Counted from the first letter of the stretch, positions 16,190-25,231 are shown. The stretch is DNA of 64,000 bases from an uncultured Phascolarctobacterium sp. (GCA_958448515.1 CAUDEF010000001.1:124001-188000); one strand, 5' to 3'. Numbers and translations: made by a program. Notes: a model not told the origin generated them from the letters alone.

Positions 16190-18076
16190 ATGTACAGTTT
16201 AAAAATGCGTGCTTCTCTGCACGGTCAGCATATTTCCGGTTCCGAAAAAATACTTGCAGCCTCCGGCATTAACCGCGCCTTAATTACCTCTGCGCAAAGA
16301 GCGCTGCAGCATCCGCTGGGGCAGCCGGATTTTATCAATATCAAAATAGAAAAACTTAATAATCAGGAAATACTGAAGCTTCCGGCTTTAAAAGTAAGCA
16401 GCTGCCTGCACAATACCATTGAAGAAAGTCTTCATACAGCAGAAGAAAAGCTATTGGAACTTGGCATAGAAAATGCCGGTCATATTATTGAACTGCTGGA
16501 AAATGCGCAGCACATGCGCGGAGCAATACTCTATGATATTTTCACTCAGAAGCGCTGTGAACCAGATTTATCCAGAGGCATACGCGTTACTTATATGGAC
16601 GCTGAAATTGACTCATCCTGCCTGCAGGCCAAAAATCATTTCTTTGAAGCACTTATTTTAGCTACCAAAGTTGCTTATGCTCCCGGCATGCTGGCAGAAA
16701 TCTGCATCTCAGATGATCCTGATTATACAACCGGCTATTTTGCTTCGCAAAAACATGGTTATGTAAGACTAGCACCTGTAAAACAGCAAGGCAGCTCTCA
16801 CGGCGGAAGAATTTTTATCTTTGACAGCCGCAAAATAAGCCCTGAATCCCTTATTAGCTATCTTGAACAAACCAAAGTACTGGTAACTGATATTAACCCT
16901 GCGCTTTTTGCCGGTGACAGTATACTGGATTGCATAAAAAAGGAATTACAGCAGCTAAAAAAGCAAAACCTGTACCGCAGCATCAAAACAATAGATACGC
17001 AGCAAACAAAGAATATCAGTATCAACAATAAAAACCTGCTGCTTTTCTCCTCTAACAGCTATCTTGATCTTGCTGCTCATCCTTTGGTAAAAAAAGCTGC
17101 TGCTGATGCAGCTGCTCTCTGGGGTGCAGGCAGCGGCGGCAGCAGACTGACAACAGGCAGTAACCAGCTGCATATCCAGCTGGAAAATATGCTGGCACAC
17201 CTTAAACACACAGAGGCTGCTCTTGTTTTCAATACAGGCTATATGGCAAATGTAGGCGTTATCTCTGCTCTGGCAGACGAAAATACCGTTATCTTCAGTG
17301 ATGAATATAATCACGCCAGCATTATTGACGGCTGCCGCCTCAGCAAAGCCAGGGTTATCATTTACAAGCATAATGATATGCAGGATCTGGAAGCCAAAAT
17401 TAAAAGCTCGCTTTTTACTAAAGGCATTATTATCAGTGACAGTGTTTTCAGCATGGACGGAGACATTGTCAACCTTCCGGAAATGGTGCACCTGGGACGG
17501 AAATACCGATTACTTACGATTATTGACGAAGCACATGCAACCGGCGTTATCGGCGCTGCAGGCAAAGGCGCCGCAGAATATTTCGGCTATCAGGCTATCC
17601 CTGATATTACCATAGGAACCTTAAGCAAAGCACTGGGATCAGAGGGCGGCTTTGTATGTACTTCCCAGGAAATTATTGATTATCTTATCAATAAAGCCCG
17701 CAGTTTTATCTTTTCTACTGCTCAAAATCCTGCAGCTTTAGGAGCAGCCATAAAAAGTATTGAAATTTTAACCACGCAGCCGCAAATAGTGCAGCAGCTG
17801 CAGGAAAATATTCGTTACTTTTGCCAGTGCCTGCAGCAATACAATATTCAGACAGATTCGGACACTGCCATTATTCCCGTTATTATCGGCTCTGAGGAGA
17901 AAGCTCTTCTGGCAGCAAAAAAACTGCAGGAGCAGGGCTATCTTATTCCCGCCATACGCTATCCTACCGTTGCCAAAAATACAGCCCGACTCAGAATTAC
18001 CCTGATGGCAACGCATACTAAACAGGAGCTTGCTGATCTTGCTGCCGCAATCAGTAAAGTCCTGGCCGATATTTAA
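16190..18076 (+). CDS. bioWF: Fused 6-carboxyhexanoate-CoA ligase / 8-amino-7-oxononanoate synthase (BioW-BioF)
   Basis: A 628-residue protein joining two consecutive biotin enzymes. Residues 1-240 match BioW (pimeloyl-CoA synthetase): YSLKMRAS at the start, HISGSEK, then RGAILYDIFTQKR (110-122), SDDPDYTTGY (174-183) and GGRIFIFD. Residues from about 245 are BioF: SSNSYLDL (287-294), GAGSGGSRLTTG, DEYNHASIIDG, the PLP-contact residues Asp446 and His449 in IIDEAHATG, and Schiff-base Lys480 in GTLSKALGSEGG. The frame is continuous with no stop or internal ribosome site seen at the junction. It would turn pimelate plus CoA and ATP, then alanine, into KAPA. No bioC, bioH or bioI is visible. Confidence 0.9.
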   Translation: MYSLKMRASLHGQHISGSEKILAASGINRALITSAQRALQHPLGQPDFINIKIEKLNNQEILKLPALKVSSCLHNTIEESLHTAEEKLLELGIENAGHIIELLENAQHMRGAILYDIFTQKRCEPDLSRGIRVTYMDAEIDSSCLQAKNHFFEALILATKVAYAPGMLAEICISDDPDYTTGYFASQKHGYVRLAPVKQQGSSHGGRIFIFDSRKISPESLISYLEQTKVLVTDINPALFAGDSILDCIKKELQQLKKQNLYRSIKTIDTQQTKNISINNKNLLLFSSNSYLDLAAHPLVKKAAADAAALWGAGSGGSRLTTGSNQLHIQLENMLAHLKHTEAALVFNTGYMANVGVISALADENTVIFSDEYNHASIIDGCRLSKARVIIYKHNDMQDLEAKIKSSLFTKGIIISDSVFSMDGDIVNLPEMVHLGRKYRLLTIIDEAHATGVIGAAGKGAAEYFGYQAIPDITIGTLSKALGSEGGFVCTSQEIIDYLINKARSFIFSTAQNPAALGAAIKSIEILTTQPQIVQQLQENIRYFCQCLQQYNIQTDSDTAIIPVIIGSEEKALLAAKKLQEQGYLIPAIRYPTVAKNTARLRITLMATHTKQELADLAAAISKVLADI

Positions 18077-18103
18077 GTTAACCTTATTTTATTTTAAGTT
18101 GAC
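18077..18103. promoter_or_regulatory. BirA-type operator 2a
   Basis: GTTAAC-N15-GTTGAC starting right after the bioWF stop codon; its right half overlaps the -35 element of the second biotin promoter. Confidence 0.75.
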
Positions 18104-18127
18104 TTATTTATTTTTTTGTTCTATACT
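18099..18127 (+). promoter_or_regulatory. Biotin promoter 2
   Basis: TTGACT (18099-18104) and TATACT (18122-18127), 17-base spacer. Both hexamers and the spacing are identical to biotin promoter 1. Confidence 0.85.
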
Positions 18128-18135
18128 TTTCTTAT

Positions 18136-18162
18136 GTTAACTTTATAAAAAAGAAGGTTTAC
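18136..18162. promoter_or_regulatory. BirA-type operator 2b
   Basis: GTTAAC-N15-GTTTAC between the -10 element and the bioY start codon, covering its ribosome site (AAGAAGG). Confidence 0.7.
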
Positions 18163-18163
18163 T

Positions 18164-18730
18164 ATGATGAATTTTTCAGCAGCATCTTCTGCAACACCTG
18201 TACGGCAGCTTGTTTTAATGGCACTTTTTACAGCTTTGATTGCCATAGGCGCTTTTATTAAAGTGCCTGTTCCTGTTGTACCTTTTACGCTTCAGTTTTT
18301 ATTTACTACCATGGCAGGACTTCTCCTTGGACCCAAACTTGGCGGCGCCAGTGTTTTTGCCTATCTTGCTTTAGGACTTTTAGGTCTGCCGATTTTTGCT
18401 TCCGGCGGAGGTCCCGGGTATATTTTTAATCCCAGCTTTGGTTATCTGATAGGCTTCTGGCTTGGAGCAAAAGTAACCGGCAAACTGTCCTCCGGCGATA
18501 TATCTTTAAAAAAGCTCCTGCTTGCCAACTTCAGCGGTTTGATGGTTGTTTATGGCTGCGGCATGGTTTACTATTATCTGATTGGCAATTTTGTTATCAA
18601 CCAGCCCATTGCTCTCTGGCCATTATTCCTGTATTGTTTTCTGCTGGCTGTTCCGGGAGATATTGTTTTGTGCCTGGCAGCAGCTTTACTGGGCAAAAAA
18701 CTTATTCCGCTTCTGCGTAAAAATTATTAG
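18164..18730 (+). CDS. bioY: Biotin ECF transporter substrate-binding protein
   Basis: A 188-residue membrane protein of the BioY family. Typical segments are IKVPVPVVPFTLQFLFTTMAG (about 31-51), LLLGPKLGG, YLALGLLGLPIFASGGGPGY and NPSFGYLIGFW. It captures biotin at the membrane and works with the energy-coupling ATPases and EcfT, which are not in this window. First gene after the second biotin promoter, 11 bases before bioD. Confidence 0.93.
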   Translation: MMNFSAASSATPVRQLVLMALFTALIAIGAFIKVPVPVVPFTLQFLFTTMAGLLLGPKLGGASVFAYLALGLLGLPIFASGGGPGYIFNPSFGYLIGFWLGAKVTGKLSSGDISLKKLLLANFSGLMVVYGCGMVYYYLIGNFVINQPIALWPLFLYCFLLAVPGDIVLCLAAALLGKKLIPLLRKNY

Positions 18731-18741
18731 AAGGTGAAATT

Positions 18742-19440
18742 ATGGGTAAAGGTTTATTTATTACTGCTACCGGTACTGATATCGGTAAAACTTACGTTAC
18801 AGCACTGCTGGTAAAAAAATTAAAGGAGAATGGTTTAAATGCCGGCTACTACAAAGCTGCCTTAAGCGGTGCGGAAGAAATGGCAGACGGCACTCTGCTT
18901 CCCGGTGATGCAGACTTTGTTACCAAAACAGCCGGACTGGAAACTGCTCCCGAAAAACTTGTTTCCTACATCTACAAAAATGCAGTTTCTCCCCATCTGG
19001 CAGCCAATATTGAAGGAAATCCTGTAGAACTTGCTAAAATACAGGAAGATTTTTCGGAGGCTCTCAGTCAATACGATTATCTGACCATGGAAGGCAGCGG
19101 CGGTATTATCTGCCCCATCCGCTGGGACGAAGAGAAAATCATGCTGGAAGATATTATTAAAGCTCTGGGCCTTGGCACTGTTGTTATTTCCAATGCTCTG
19201 CTGGGTTCTATCAACGCCTGCATACTGACAATTTATTATTTACAGCAGAAAAATATACCCGTACGCGGTATCATTTTAAATAATTTTGATGAGACTGATC
19301 TTATGCAGCAGGACAACAAAAAAATGATGGAACTGCTGAGCAATGTTCCTGTAATTGGCTGCGTAAAACCAGGCAGTAAGGAACTTGATATTGATATCAG
19401 CGTACTTACAGAACTCTACGCAAAACCGGAAAGGATATGA
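18742..19440 (+). CDS. bioD: Dethiobiotin synthetase
   Basis: Closes the ureido ring of biotin using CO2 and ATP. The P-loop variant TATGTDIGKTYVTALL begins at about residue 7, and MEGSGGIICPI (about 115-125) is the family's conserved active-site segment. Length 232, normal. Its stop lies five bases before the bioA start. Confidence 0.94.
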   Translation: MGKGLFITATGTDIGKTYVTALLVKKLKENGLNAGYYKAALSGAEEMADGTLLPGDADFVTKTAGLETAPEKLVSYIYKNAVSPHLAANIEGNPVELAKIQEDFSEALSQYDYLTMEGSGGIICPIRWDEEKIMLEDIIKALGLGTVVISNALLGSINACILTIYYLQQKNIPVRGIILNNFDETDLMQQDNKKMMELLSNVPVIGCVKPGSKELDIDISVLTELYAKPERI

Positions 19441-19444
19441 TGAA

Positions 19445-20794
19445 ATGAACAGACAAGATTTACCAGCAAGAGATTTAGCACATATCTGGCACCCCTGCTC
19501 TCAGATGAAGGACTACGAAACACTGCCGCCGATTATTGTAGACCACGGCAAAGGCTCCTACCTGTATGATATTGACGGCAACAGTTATCTTGATATTATC
19601 AGCAGCTGGTGGTGCAACCTTTTAGGTCACTGCAATCCTGATATTAACGCTGCCATTAAAAAACAACTGGATACTTTAGAGCACGTAATTTTTGTTAATT
19701 TTTCCCATGAACCTGCCATAGAATTATGCGAAGAATTAGTAAAGGTTATGCCCAAAGGACTGAACAAATTTAATTTTACCGACAACGGATCAGCTTCTGT
19801 TGAAGTAGCTTTAAAAATGGCTTTCCAGTATTTTTATCAGACCGGACATCCGGAAAAGAAACGCTTTATGTGTTTAAGCGAAGGCTATCACGGAGAAACT
19901 ATCGGCGCTTTATCCGTAGGCAGTATGGATCTTTTTGCCCAGATTTACAAACCGATGATGATGGACAATATCCATGTTCAGGCTCCGGACTGCTACCGCT
20001 GCCCCTTTAATAAAAACAGAGAATCCTGTCAGTGCGAATGCTTTAAATTTGCTGAAGAAACCTTTGCCAAACATGCCCATGAAACAGCTGCCATCATTGT
20101 AGAGCCTTTGGTGCAGGGCTGTGCAGGTATGCGTATTTATCCGCCCCTGTATCTTCAAAAGCTGCGCAAATTATGTGATGAGTACAATGTTCTTCTGATT
20201 GCCGATGAAATTGCTACAGGCTTTGGCCGTACAGGCAAAATGTTTGCCTGCGATCATGCCGGCATTACTCCTGATATTATGTGCATCAGCAAGGCACTTA
20301 CCGGCGGTTATATGCCTATGGCAATTACTGTTACCACAGATAAAATCTATGATGCTTTTTATGACGATTATAATAAGGGCAAAGCATTCATGCACAGTCA
20401 TACCTACAGCGGCAATCCTCTTGGCTGCGCGGCTGCCCTTGCCGTACAGAAAGTTATGCGCGAACAGAATATTCTTGCGCAGGCTCAGGAAAAAGCAGTT
20501 TATTTCCATGAAGCATTGCAAAATGAATTTGGCCAGCATAAAAATATCGGCGAAATCCGCCATATCGGCTTAATTAACGCCATGGAGCTTGTTACCGATA
20601 AGGAAAAGAAAACTCCTTTTGACAGTAAACTGCGTATGGGTTATGAAATTTACAAAAAAGCACTGACTCACGGACTGCTTTTAAGACCTTTGGGCAATGT
20701 GCTGTATTTTAACCCTGCTTTAAATATTGACCAGGCAGATCTTGATAAGGCTATTAAAATCTGCCGACAGTCCATGGATGAAATTCTTGGATAG
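19445..20794 (+). CDS. bioA: Adenosylmethionine-8-amino-7-oxononanoate aminotransferase
   Basis: PLP aminotransferase that turns KAPA into DAPA. HIWHPCSQMKDYE at the start, SSWWCNLLGH (substrate pocket), IADEIATGFGRTGKMFACDHAG, and the PLP lysine in CISKALTGGYMP are all present. I chose the ATG at 19445 following an AAAGGA site; upstream codons lie inside bioD. A Cys-rich insert (CYRCPFNKNRESCQC) is present. Last gene of bioY-bioD-bioA. bioB is not in the window. Confidence 0.93.
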   Translation: MNRQDLPARDLAHIWHPCSQMKDYETLPPIIVDHGKGSYLYDIDGNSYLDIISSWWCNLLGHCNPDINAAIKKQLDTLEHVIFVNFSHEPAIELCEELVKVMPKGLNKFNFTDNGSASVEVALKMAFQYFYQTGHPEKKRFMCLSEGYHGETIGALSVGSMDLFAQIYKPMMMDNIHVQAPDCYRCPFNKNRESCQCECFKFAEETFAKHAHETAAIIVEPLVQGCAGMRIYPPLYLQKLRKLCDEYNVLLIADEIATGFGRTGKMFACDHAGITPDIMCISKALTGGYMPMAITVTTDKIYDAFYDDYNKGKAFMHSHTYSGNPLGCAAALAVQKVMREQNILAQAQEKAVYFHEALQNEFGQHKNIGEIRHIGLINAMELVTDKEKKTPFDSKLRMGYEIYKKALTHGLLLRPLGNVLYFNPALNIDQADLDKAIKICRQSMDEILG

Positions 20795-20805
20795 ACAAAA
20801 TAAAA

Positions 20806-20833
20806 AAGCTTTGCATTTTTCATGCAAAGCTTT
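20806..20833. terminator. Bidirectional intrinsic terminator
   Basis: AAAGCTTTGCAT/ATGCAAAGCTTT stem with A and T runs; ends bioA and the minus-strand HxlR gene. Confidence 0.9.
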
Positions 20834-20835
20834 TT

Positions 20836-21207
20836 TTATTTGCCTGTACAATGCCCGCACAATTTTTCTGACATACTGCACTCAGGCGTAATTCCTTCTC
20901 TGAGCAGCGCATTGCTGCCCCAGTCATACATGGCCTGTAAAATCGGCAGCAGGCTCTCGCCCAACGTCGTTAAGGAATATTCTACTTTAGGCGGAACAAC
21001 AGGATAAACTTTGCGCGCAATAAGCCCATCCTGCTCCAGTTCGCGCAGCTGCTGGGTAAGCATCTTGGGCGTTGCCTCAGGAACAAGCCTGCGCAGTTCA
21101 TTAAAGCGCAGAACTTTCCCTGCCAGATGCCACAGCAGCAATGCCTTATATTTGCCGCCGATTAATTTTAAAGTTGCCGCTACAGGACAATGAAGATTAG
21201 CTGTCAT
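20836..21207 (-). CDS. HxlR-family transcriptional regulator
   Basis: A 123-residue winged-helix protein. The family hallmark CPVAATLKLIGGKYKALLLWHL starts at the single N-terminal Cys7, the redox-sensing position in YodB and HypR. The recognition part is LRRLVPEATPKMLTQQLRELEQDGL. It is divergent from copA, with a palindrome between them, so it likely controls itself and perhaps copA. AAGGAG precedes the ATG. Confidence 0.88.
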   Translation of the reverse strand: MTANLHCPVAATLKLIGGKYKALLLWHLAGKVLRFNELRRLVPEATPKMLTQQLRELEQDGLIARKVYPVVPPKVEYSLTTLGESLLPILQAMYDWGSNALLREGITPECSMSEKLCGHCTGK

Positions 21208-21233
21208 AACTGCTCCTTACAGTATCTTTTTAG

Positions 21234-21255
21234 GTACTATATTACAAAATAGTAC
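21234..21255. promoter_or_regulatory. Palindromic operator, probable HxlR-type site
   Basis: Perfect inverted repeat GTACTAT-N8-ATAGTAC between the divergent HxlR and copA genes. It resembles the TACTAT...ATAGTA sites of YodB/HxlR proteins. An imperfect relative (AGTATC...GGTACT) lies at 21221-21238 next to the HxlR start. Confidence 0.65.
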
Positions 21256-21259
21256 ATTC

Positions 21260-21289
21260 TTGCTGAAAAAATATCATGTTGACTATAAT
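21260..21289 (+). promoter_or_regulatory. Candidate copA promoter
   Basis: TTGCTG (21260-21265) and TATAAT (21284-21289), 18-base spacer; five bases downstream of the palindromic operator. Confidence 0.5.
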
Positions 21290-21330
21290 AATATCAGGCA
21301 GATTTAACAACGTCAATAAAGGAGATTCCC

Positions 21331-23535
21331 ATGCGTACAGAACATTATCATATTACAGGCATGAGCTGCTCAGCCTGCTCTGCCCGCATTGAAAAAGTTG
21401 TGGGTAAATTACAGGGCACTGATACGGTAAATGTCAATTTACTTAAAAATTCCATGACTATTACATACGATGAAAGTATGCTTTCATCTGCAGATATTAT
21501 CAGCAGAATTAAAAAAATTGGCTTTGGGGCGTCCTTACAACAGCAGGAAAAACCTGCTGCAGAAGATGATAACCAGAAGGCTGCCACTGAATTGCAAAAA
21601 CGTCTTTATCTGTCCATAATTTTTACATTGCCTCTGTTTTATCTTTCCATGGGACAGATGTGGAACTGGCCTCTGCCGGATTTCTTAAAAGCTGCTACAA
21701 GGCAAATATTTCAGCTGCTGCTTACTTTGCCTGTGCTTTATATAGGCAGAAGCTTTTTTATTCATGGCTGGAGCAATCTGCTTGCTAAAGCTCCCAACAT
21801 GGACAGCCTGATTGCTGTCGGCTCCGGTTCAGCATTTATCTACAGCTTATATGCTCTGATAACGCCGCATCAAAATACACATCTTTATTTTGAATCTGCG
21901 GCTATGATTATCACATTAATTACTCTGGGTAAATTTTTAGAAGCCAGAGCTAAAAGCAAAACTTCTTCTGCCATTACAGGTCTGATGAAGCTCACGCCGG
22001 ATACAGCAATACTGTTTCATGATAATACAGAAAAAATCATTCCTCTGACAGATGTTAAAATCAATGATATCTTAATCGTTAAGAGCGGTGCGTCCATTCC
22101 CACAGACGGCATTATTATTGAAGGCAGCGGCAGTATTGATGAATCTGCCCTGACTGGTGAAAGTATTCCCGTTGATAAAAAGCAGCAGGATATTGTTATT
22201 GGCGGTACAGTTAACCAATCCGGCTACTTTAAAATGCGTGCTGCTGCCATAGGCTCTGATACGGCCTTATCTCAGATTATCAGTTTAGTTGAGCAGGCTA
22301 CCTCCAGCAAAGCACCCATAGCACGTTTTGCAGATAAAGTAAGCGGAGTTTTCGTACCTGCAGTTATGATTATCTCCCTGCTTACTTTTATGTACTGGTT
22401 CATAAGCGGTGCGGGTTTTGAATTTGCCTTTACTACAGCCATTTCTGTGCTGGTTATTTCCTGCCCCTGTGCTCTGGGGCTTGCTACACCAACTGCAATT
22501 ATGGTTGGTACAGGCAAAGGAGCGCAAAAAGGTATTTTAATTAAATCTGCCGAAGCACTTGAAACAGCACATAAAATTGATACTGTTGTACTTGACAAGA
22601 CTGGTACTGTAACTTACGGCAAGCCATCTTTAACAGACATTATTCCCTATAACGACTATTCTGAAAATCAGCTTCTCAGCGAGTGTGCCGCCCTTGAAAT
22701 GCTTTCTCAGCATCCTCTTGGTCTTCCTGTTGTACAGGAGGCACAGTCACGCAGTCTTACTATACCTGCAGCTGCCGATTTTAAGGTTTTGCCCGGGCTT
22801 GGCATAAGTGCTGCAATTAACGGAACTGTATATTATGCAGGCAACCTCCATCTGCTGGAAAATCTGCACCTGGCTGATGCTGAAATGAACAAAGCATCCG
22901 AACAACTTGCTGCATCCGGCAAAACACCCCTTTTCTTCTGCAACGAAACAAAAGTCAAAGGACTTTTTGCCGTAGCTGATGAAATTAAACCTACCAGTAA
23001 AGAAGCTGTCAGTAAGCTGCAAAGTCTTGGACTTGATGTAATTATGCTGACGGGAGATAATAAGCTGACTGCCGACTATATAGCCGCTCAGGCAGGTATC
23101 AAACATGTTATTGCAGAGGTTTTGCCTGCTGAAAAAGAACAGATATTAAGCAATCTGCAAAAACAGAGGCATATAACAGCTATGATTGGCGACGGCATTA
23201 ACGATGCGCCGGCACTTACGAGGGCTGATGTTGGCATTGCTCTTGGCGCCGGAACGGATATTGCCATGGACGCGGCAGATATAGTTTTGATTAAAAATGA
23301 TTTAAACGATATTTATCGTGCTATTTTGCTGAGCCGTCAGGTTATCAAAAATATCAAAGAAAATCTTTTCTGGGCCTTTTTCTATAATATTATCGGCATA
23401 CCAATTGCCGCCGGACTGCTGTATACTGATTATGGCATTTTGCTGAGCCCCATGCTGGCAGCAGCAGCTATGAGCTTCAGTTCTGTTTCTGTTGTCAGCA
23501 ACGCTTTACGCTTACGCTATATAAAATTACAATAA
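21331..23535 (+). CDS. copA: Copper-exporting P1B-type ATPase
   Basis: A 734-residue heavy-metal pump. It has one N-terminal HMA domain with Cys13 and Cys16 (GMSCSACS), eight predicted membrane segments, and the actuator motif TGES. The transport site Cys378-Pro-Cys380 marks the copper/silver class. The phosphorylated Asp422 is in DKTGT, followed by the HP motif near QHPLG, then TGDN and GDGINDAPAL. Followed 17 bases on by a CopZ-like chaperone. The family exports Cu(I) from the cytoplasm. Confidence 0.93.
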   Translation: MRTEHYHITGMSCSACSARIEKVVGKLQGTDTVNVNLLKNSMTITYDESMLSSADIISRIKKIGFGASLQQQEKPAAEDDNQKAATELQKRLYLSIIFTLPLFYLSMGQMWNWPLPDFLKAATRQIFQLLLTLPVLYIGRSFFIHGWSNLLAKAPNMDSLIAVGSGSAFIYSLYALITPHQNTHLYFESAAMIITLITLGKFLEARAKSKTSSAITGLMKLTPDTAILFHDNTEKIIPLTDVKINDILIVKSGASIPTDGIIIEGSGSIDESALTGESIPVDKKQQDIVIGGTVNQSGYFKMRAAAIGSDTALSQIISLVEQATSSKAPIARFADKVSGVFVPAVMIISLLTFMYWFISGAGFEFAFTTAISVLVISCPCALGLATPTAIMVGTGKGAQKGILIKSAEALETAHKIDTVVLDKTGTVTYGKPSLTDIIPYNDYSENQLLSECAALEMLSQHPLGLPVVQEAQSRSLTIPAAADFKVLPGLGISAAINGTVYYAGNLHLLENLHLADAEMNKASEQLAASGKTPLFFCNETKVKGLFAVADEIKPTSKEAVSKLQSLGLDVIMLTGDNKLTADYIAAQAGIKHVIAEVLPAEKEQILSNLQKQRHITAMIGDGINDAPALTRADVGIALGAGTDIAMDAADIVLIKNDLNDIYRAILLSRQVIKNIKENLFWAFFYNIIGIPIAAGLLYTDYGILLSPMLAAAAMSFSSVSVVSNALRLRYIKLQ

Positions 23536-23552
23536 AAGAAAGAAGGATGATT

Positions 23553-23756
23553 ATGCTGAAAACTATTTATATTGAAGGAATGCACTGCCAGCACTGCATA
23601 GCCGCAGTTACAGAAGCACTGGAAAACTTGCAGGAAACAAGTAACGTTAATGTAAGCCTCAAAACAAACACTGCTACCTTAAATACTGAACTTGCCGATG
23701 AAATTTTAAAAAACGCAGTCGAAGATATCGGTTTTGATGTAACTGCAATTAAATAA
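23553..23756 (+). CDS. copZ: CopZ-like copper chaperone (HMA domain)
   Basis: A 67-residue single HMA domain with the metal motif GMHCQHC near residues 9-15. It would carry Cu(I) to CopA. I chose the ATG at 23553, after AAGGAT; an ATG at 23547 would add two residues and overlap the ribosome site. No CsoR or CopY gene is nearby. Confidence 0.85.
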   Translation: MLKTIYIEGMHCQHCIAAVTEALENLQETSNVNVSLKTNTATLNTELADEILKNAVEDIGFDVTAIK

Positions 23757-23760
23757 TAAA

Positions 23761-23791
23761 AAAGCATTGATGCATTTTGCACCAATGCTTT
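23761..23791. terminator. Bidirectional intrinsic terminator
   Basis: AAAGCATTG/CAATGCTTT stem with flanking A and T runs between copZ and the convergent MATE gene. Confidence 0.85.
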
Positions 23792-23792
23792 T

Positions 23793-25139
23793 TTATTTGG
23801 CAAGCTGAGATTTCTTTTCCAGTACCTTAACAAAATACAGATAGCTGGCAAACAAAAATAACGCTGCACTAATCCAGGCAATAGGCTCTGCCAGACACAG
23901 ACCTATATAACCATAAGCTTCTGCCAGATAAATGGCAGAAACAATACGCATAACTAACTCAATAATACCGGAACACATAGGAATCATGGCAATACCCATG
24001 CCCTGCACTGCGTTGCGGAAAATAAAAATCTGACTGAGGAAGAAATAACAGGGCACAGTATATATAATGTATAAACGCGCCGCTTCCAAAACACTGGCAT
24101 GAGGATTATCAAGGAAAATGCCGATAACTTCTTTGCCGAAAGCAAAAAGCAATACAGCAGCCAGCACACTGAACGCCAAAGCAAGAGCAGAACATTTTCT
24201 TACGGCTTCTCTGATTCTGTCAAAGCGTCTGGCACCATAATTTTGCGCAGTAAAGACAGCCATGGCAATACCAAAGGAAATCATTGGCTGCAGCGCCAGC
24301 TGCTCTACGCGAATGGCAGTAGTAAAACCGGCAATAGTATCCGCGCCAAATTTATTACATACAGCCTGCAGAAAAATAATACCTACTCCCAAAACAGAAA
24401 ACTGTATAGCCATAGGCATGCCCATACGCAGATGCTGCCATATTTCCTGCCAGCTGAGGACAAAATCTTTTTTGCCTATATGCAGCTCCGGGAACTTTTT
24501 ATAAATATAAAAAACACATAACACAGCTGATATTGCCTGGGCAATAACAAGAGCAACAGCACTGCCCGGCACGCCCCAGCCAAACCAGAGAATAAAAATA
24601 AGCGCCAGGATAATGTTCACTATTGAAGAAATAATAAGAAAATACAGGGGAGTTTTACTGTCGCCCAAAGAGCGCATAACACCGGACAGCAGATTATAAG
24701 CCATCATGGCAATTAATCCGTCCGTAATAATCATGACATAACTTTTGGCATCTGCCAGCAATTCCTGCGGAATATTCATCAGATACAGCACCGGATCTAT
24801 CACTAGATGCATAATCAGCATCAGCAGAATTACAAAAACCACACTCAAAAAAGTGCTGGTTGCAATACTGCGCCGCATGCCGTCCATATCTCCGGCTCCA
24901 TAACGCTGGCCTGTTACTACTGTAAAACCATTGCTCAGGCCAATAGTTAATACTACCTGCAGCATAAATAAAGGTGAAATAGAACCTACCGCTGCCAGCG
25001 CATCCACGCCAATTGTACGTCCGACAATAATAATATCGGCAATATTATATAATTGCTGAAAGATATTACCAATAAGCAGCGGAACCATAAAAGGCAAAAT
25101 CAGCTTTAACGGTTTTCCTTCCGTCATATTCAGTAACAT
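23793..25139 (-). CDS. MATE-family multidrug/cation antiporter
   Basis: A 448-residue membrane protein with about 12 helices in two repeats. N-terminal GKPLKLILPFMVPLLIGNIFQQLYN and VGVDALAAVGS-like (IGVDALAAVGSISP) are typical of the DinF/NorM-type MATE proteins of Firmicutes. These export drugs or metabolites using Na+ or H+ gradients. The substrate cannot be told from sequence. Monocistronic. Confidence 0.88.
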   Translation of the reverse strand: MLLNMTEGKPLKLILPFMVPLLIGNIFQQLYNIADIIIVGRTIGVDALAAVGSISPLFMLQVVLTIGLSNGFTVVTGQRYGAGDMDGMRRSIATSTFLSVVFVILLMLIMHLVIDPVLYLMNIPQELLADAKSYVMIITDGLIAMMAYNLLSGVMRSLGDSKTPLYFLIISSIVNIILALIFILWFGWGVPGSAVALVIAQAISAVLCVFYIYKKFPELHIGKKDFVLSWQEIWQHLRMGMPMAIQFSVLGVGIIFLQAVCNKFGADTIAGFTTAIRVEQLALQPMISFGIAMAVFTAQNYGARRFDRIREAVRKCSALALAFSVLAAVLLFAFGKEVIGIFLDNPHASVLEAARLYIIYTVPCYFFLSQIFIFRNAVQGMGIAMIPMCSGIIELVMRIVSAIYLAEAYGYIGLCLAEPIAWISAALFLFASYLYFVKVLEKKSQLAK

Positions 25140-25200
25140 CAGCCCACCACCTTTCTGACTAATCAGTCGATATTATAACATATTTTACCAAAACAAAAAA

Positions 25201-25223
25201 GCACAATGAAAGTTTCATTGTGC
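25201..25223 (-). terminator. Terminator of the FAA hydrolase gene
   Basis: GCACAATGAAA/TTTCATTGTGC stem with a T run on the minus strand, about nine bases after the stop codon. Confidence 0.88.
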
Positions 25224-25231
25224 TTTTTAAA

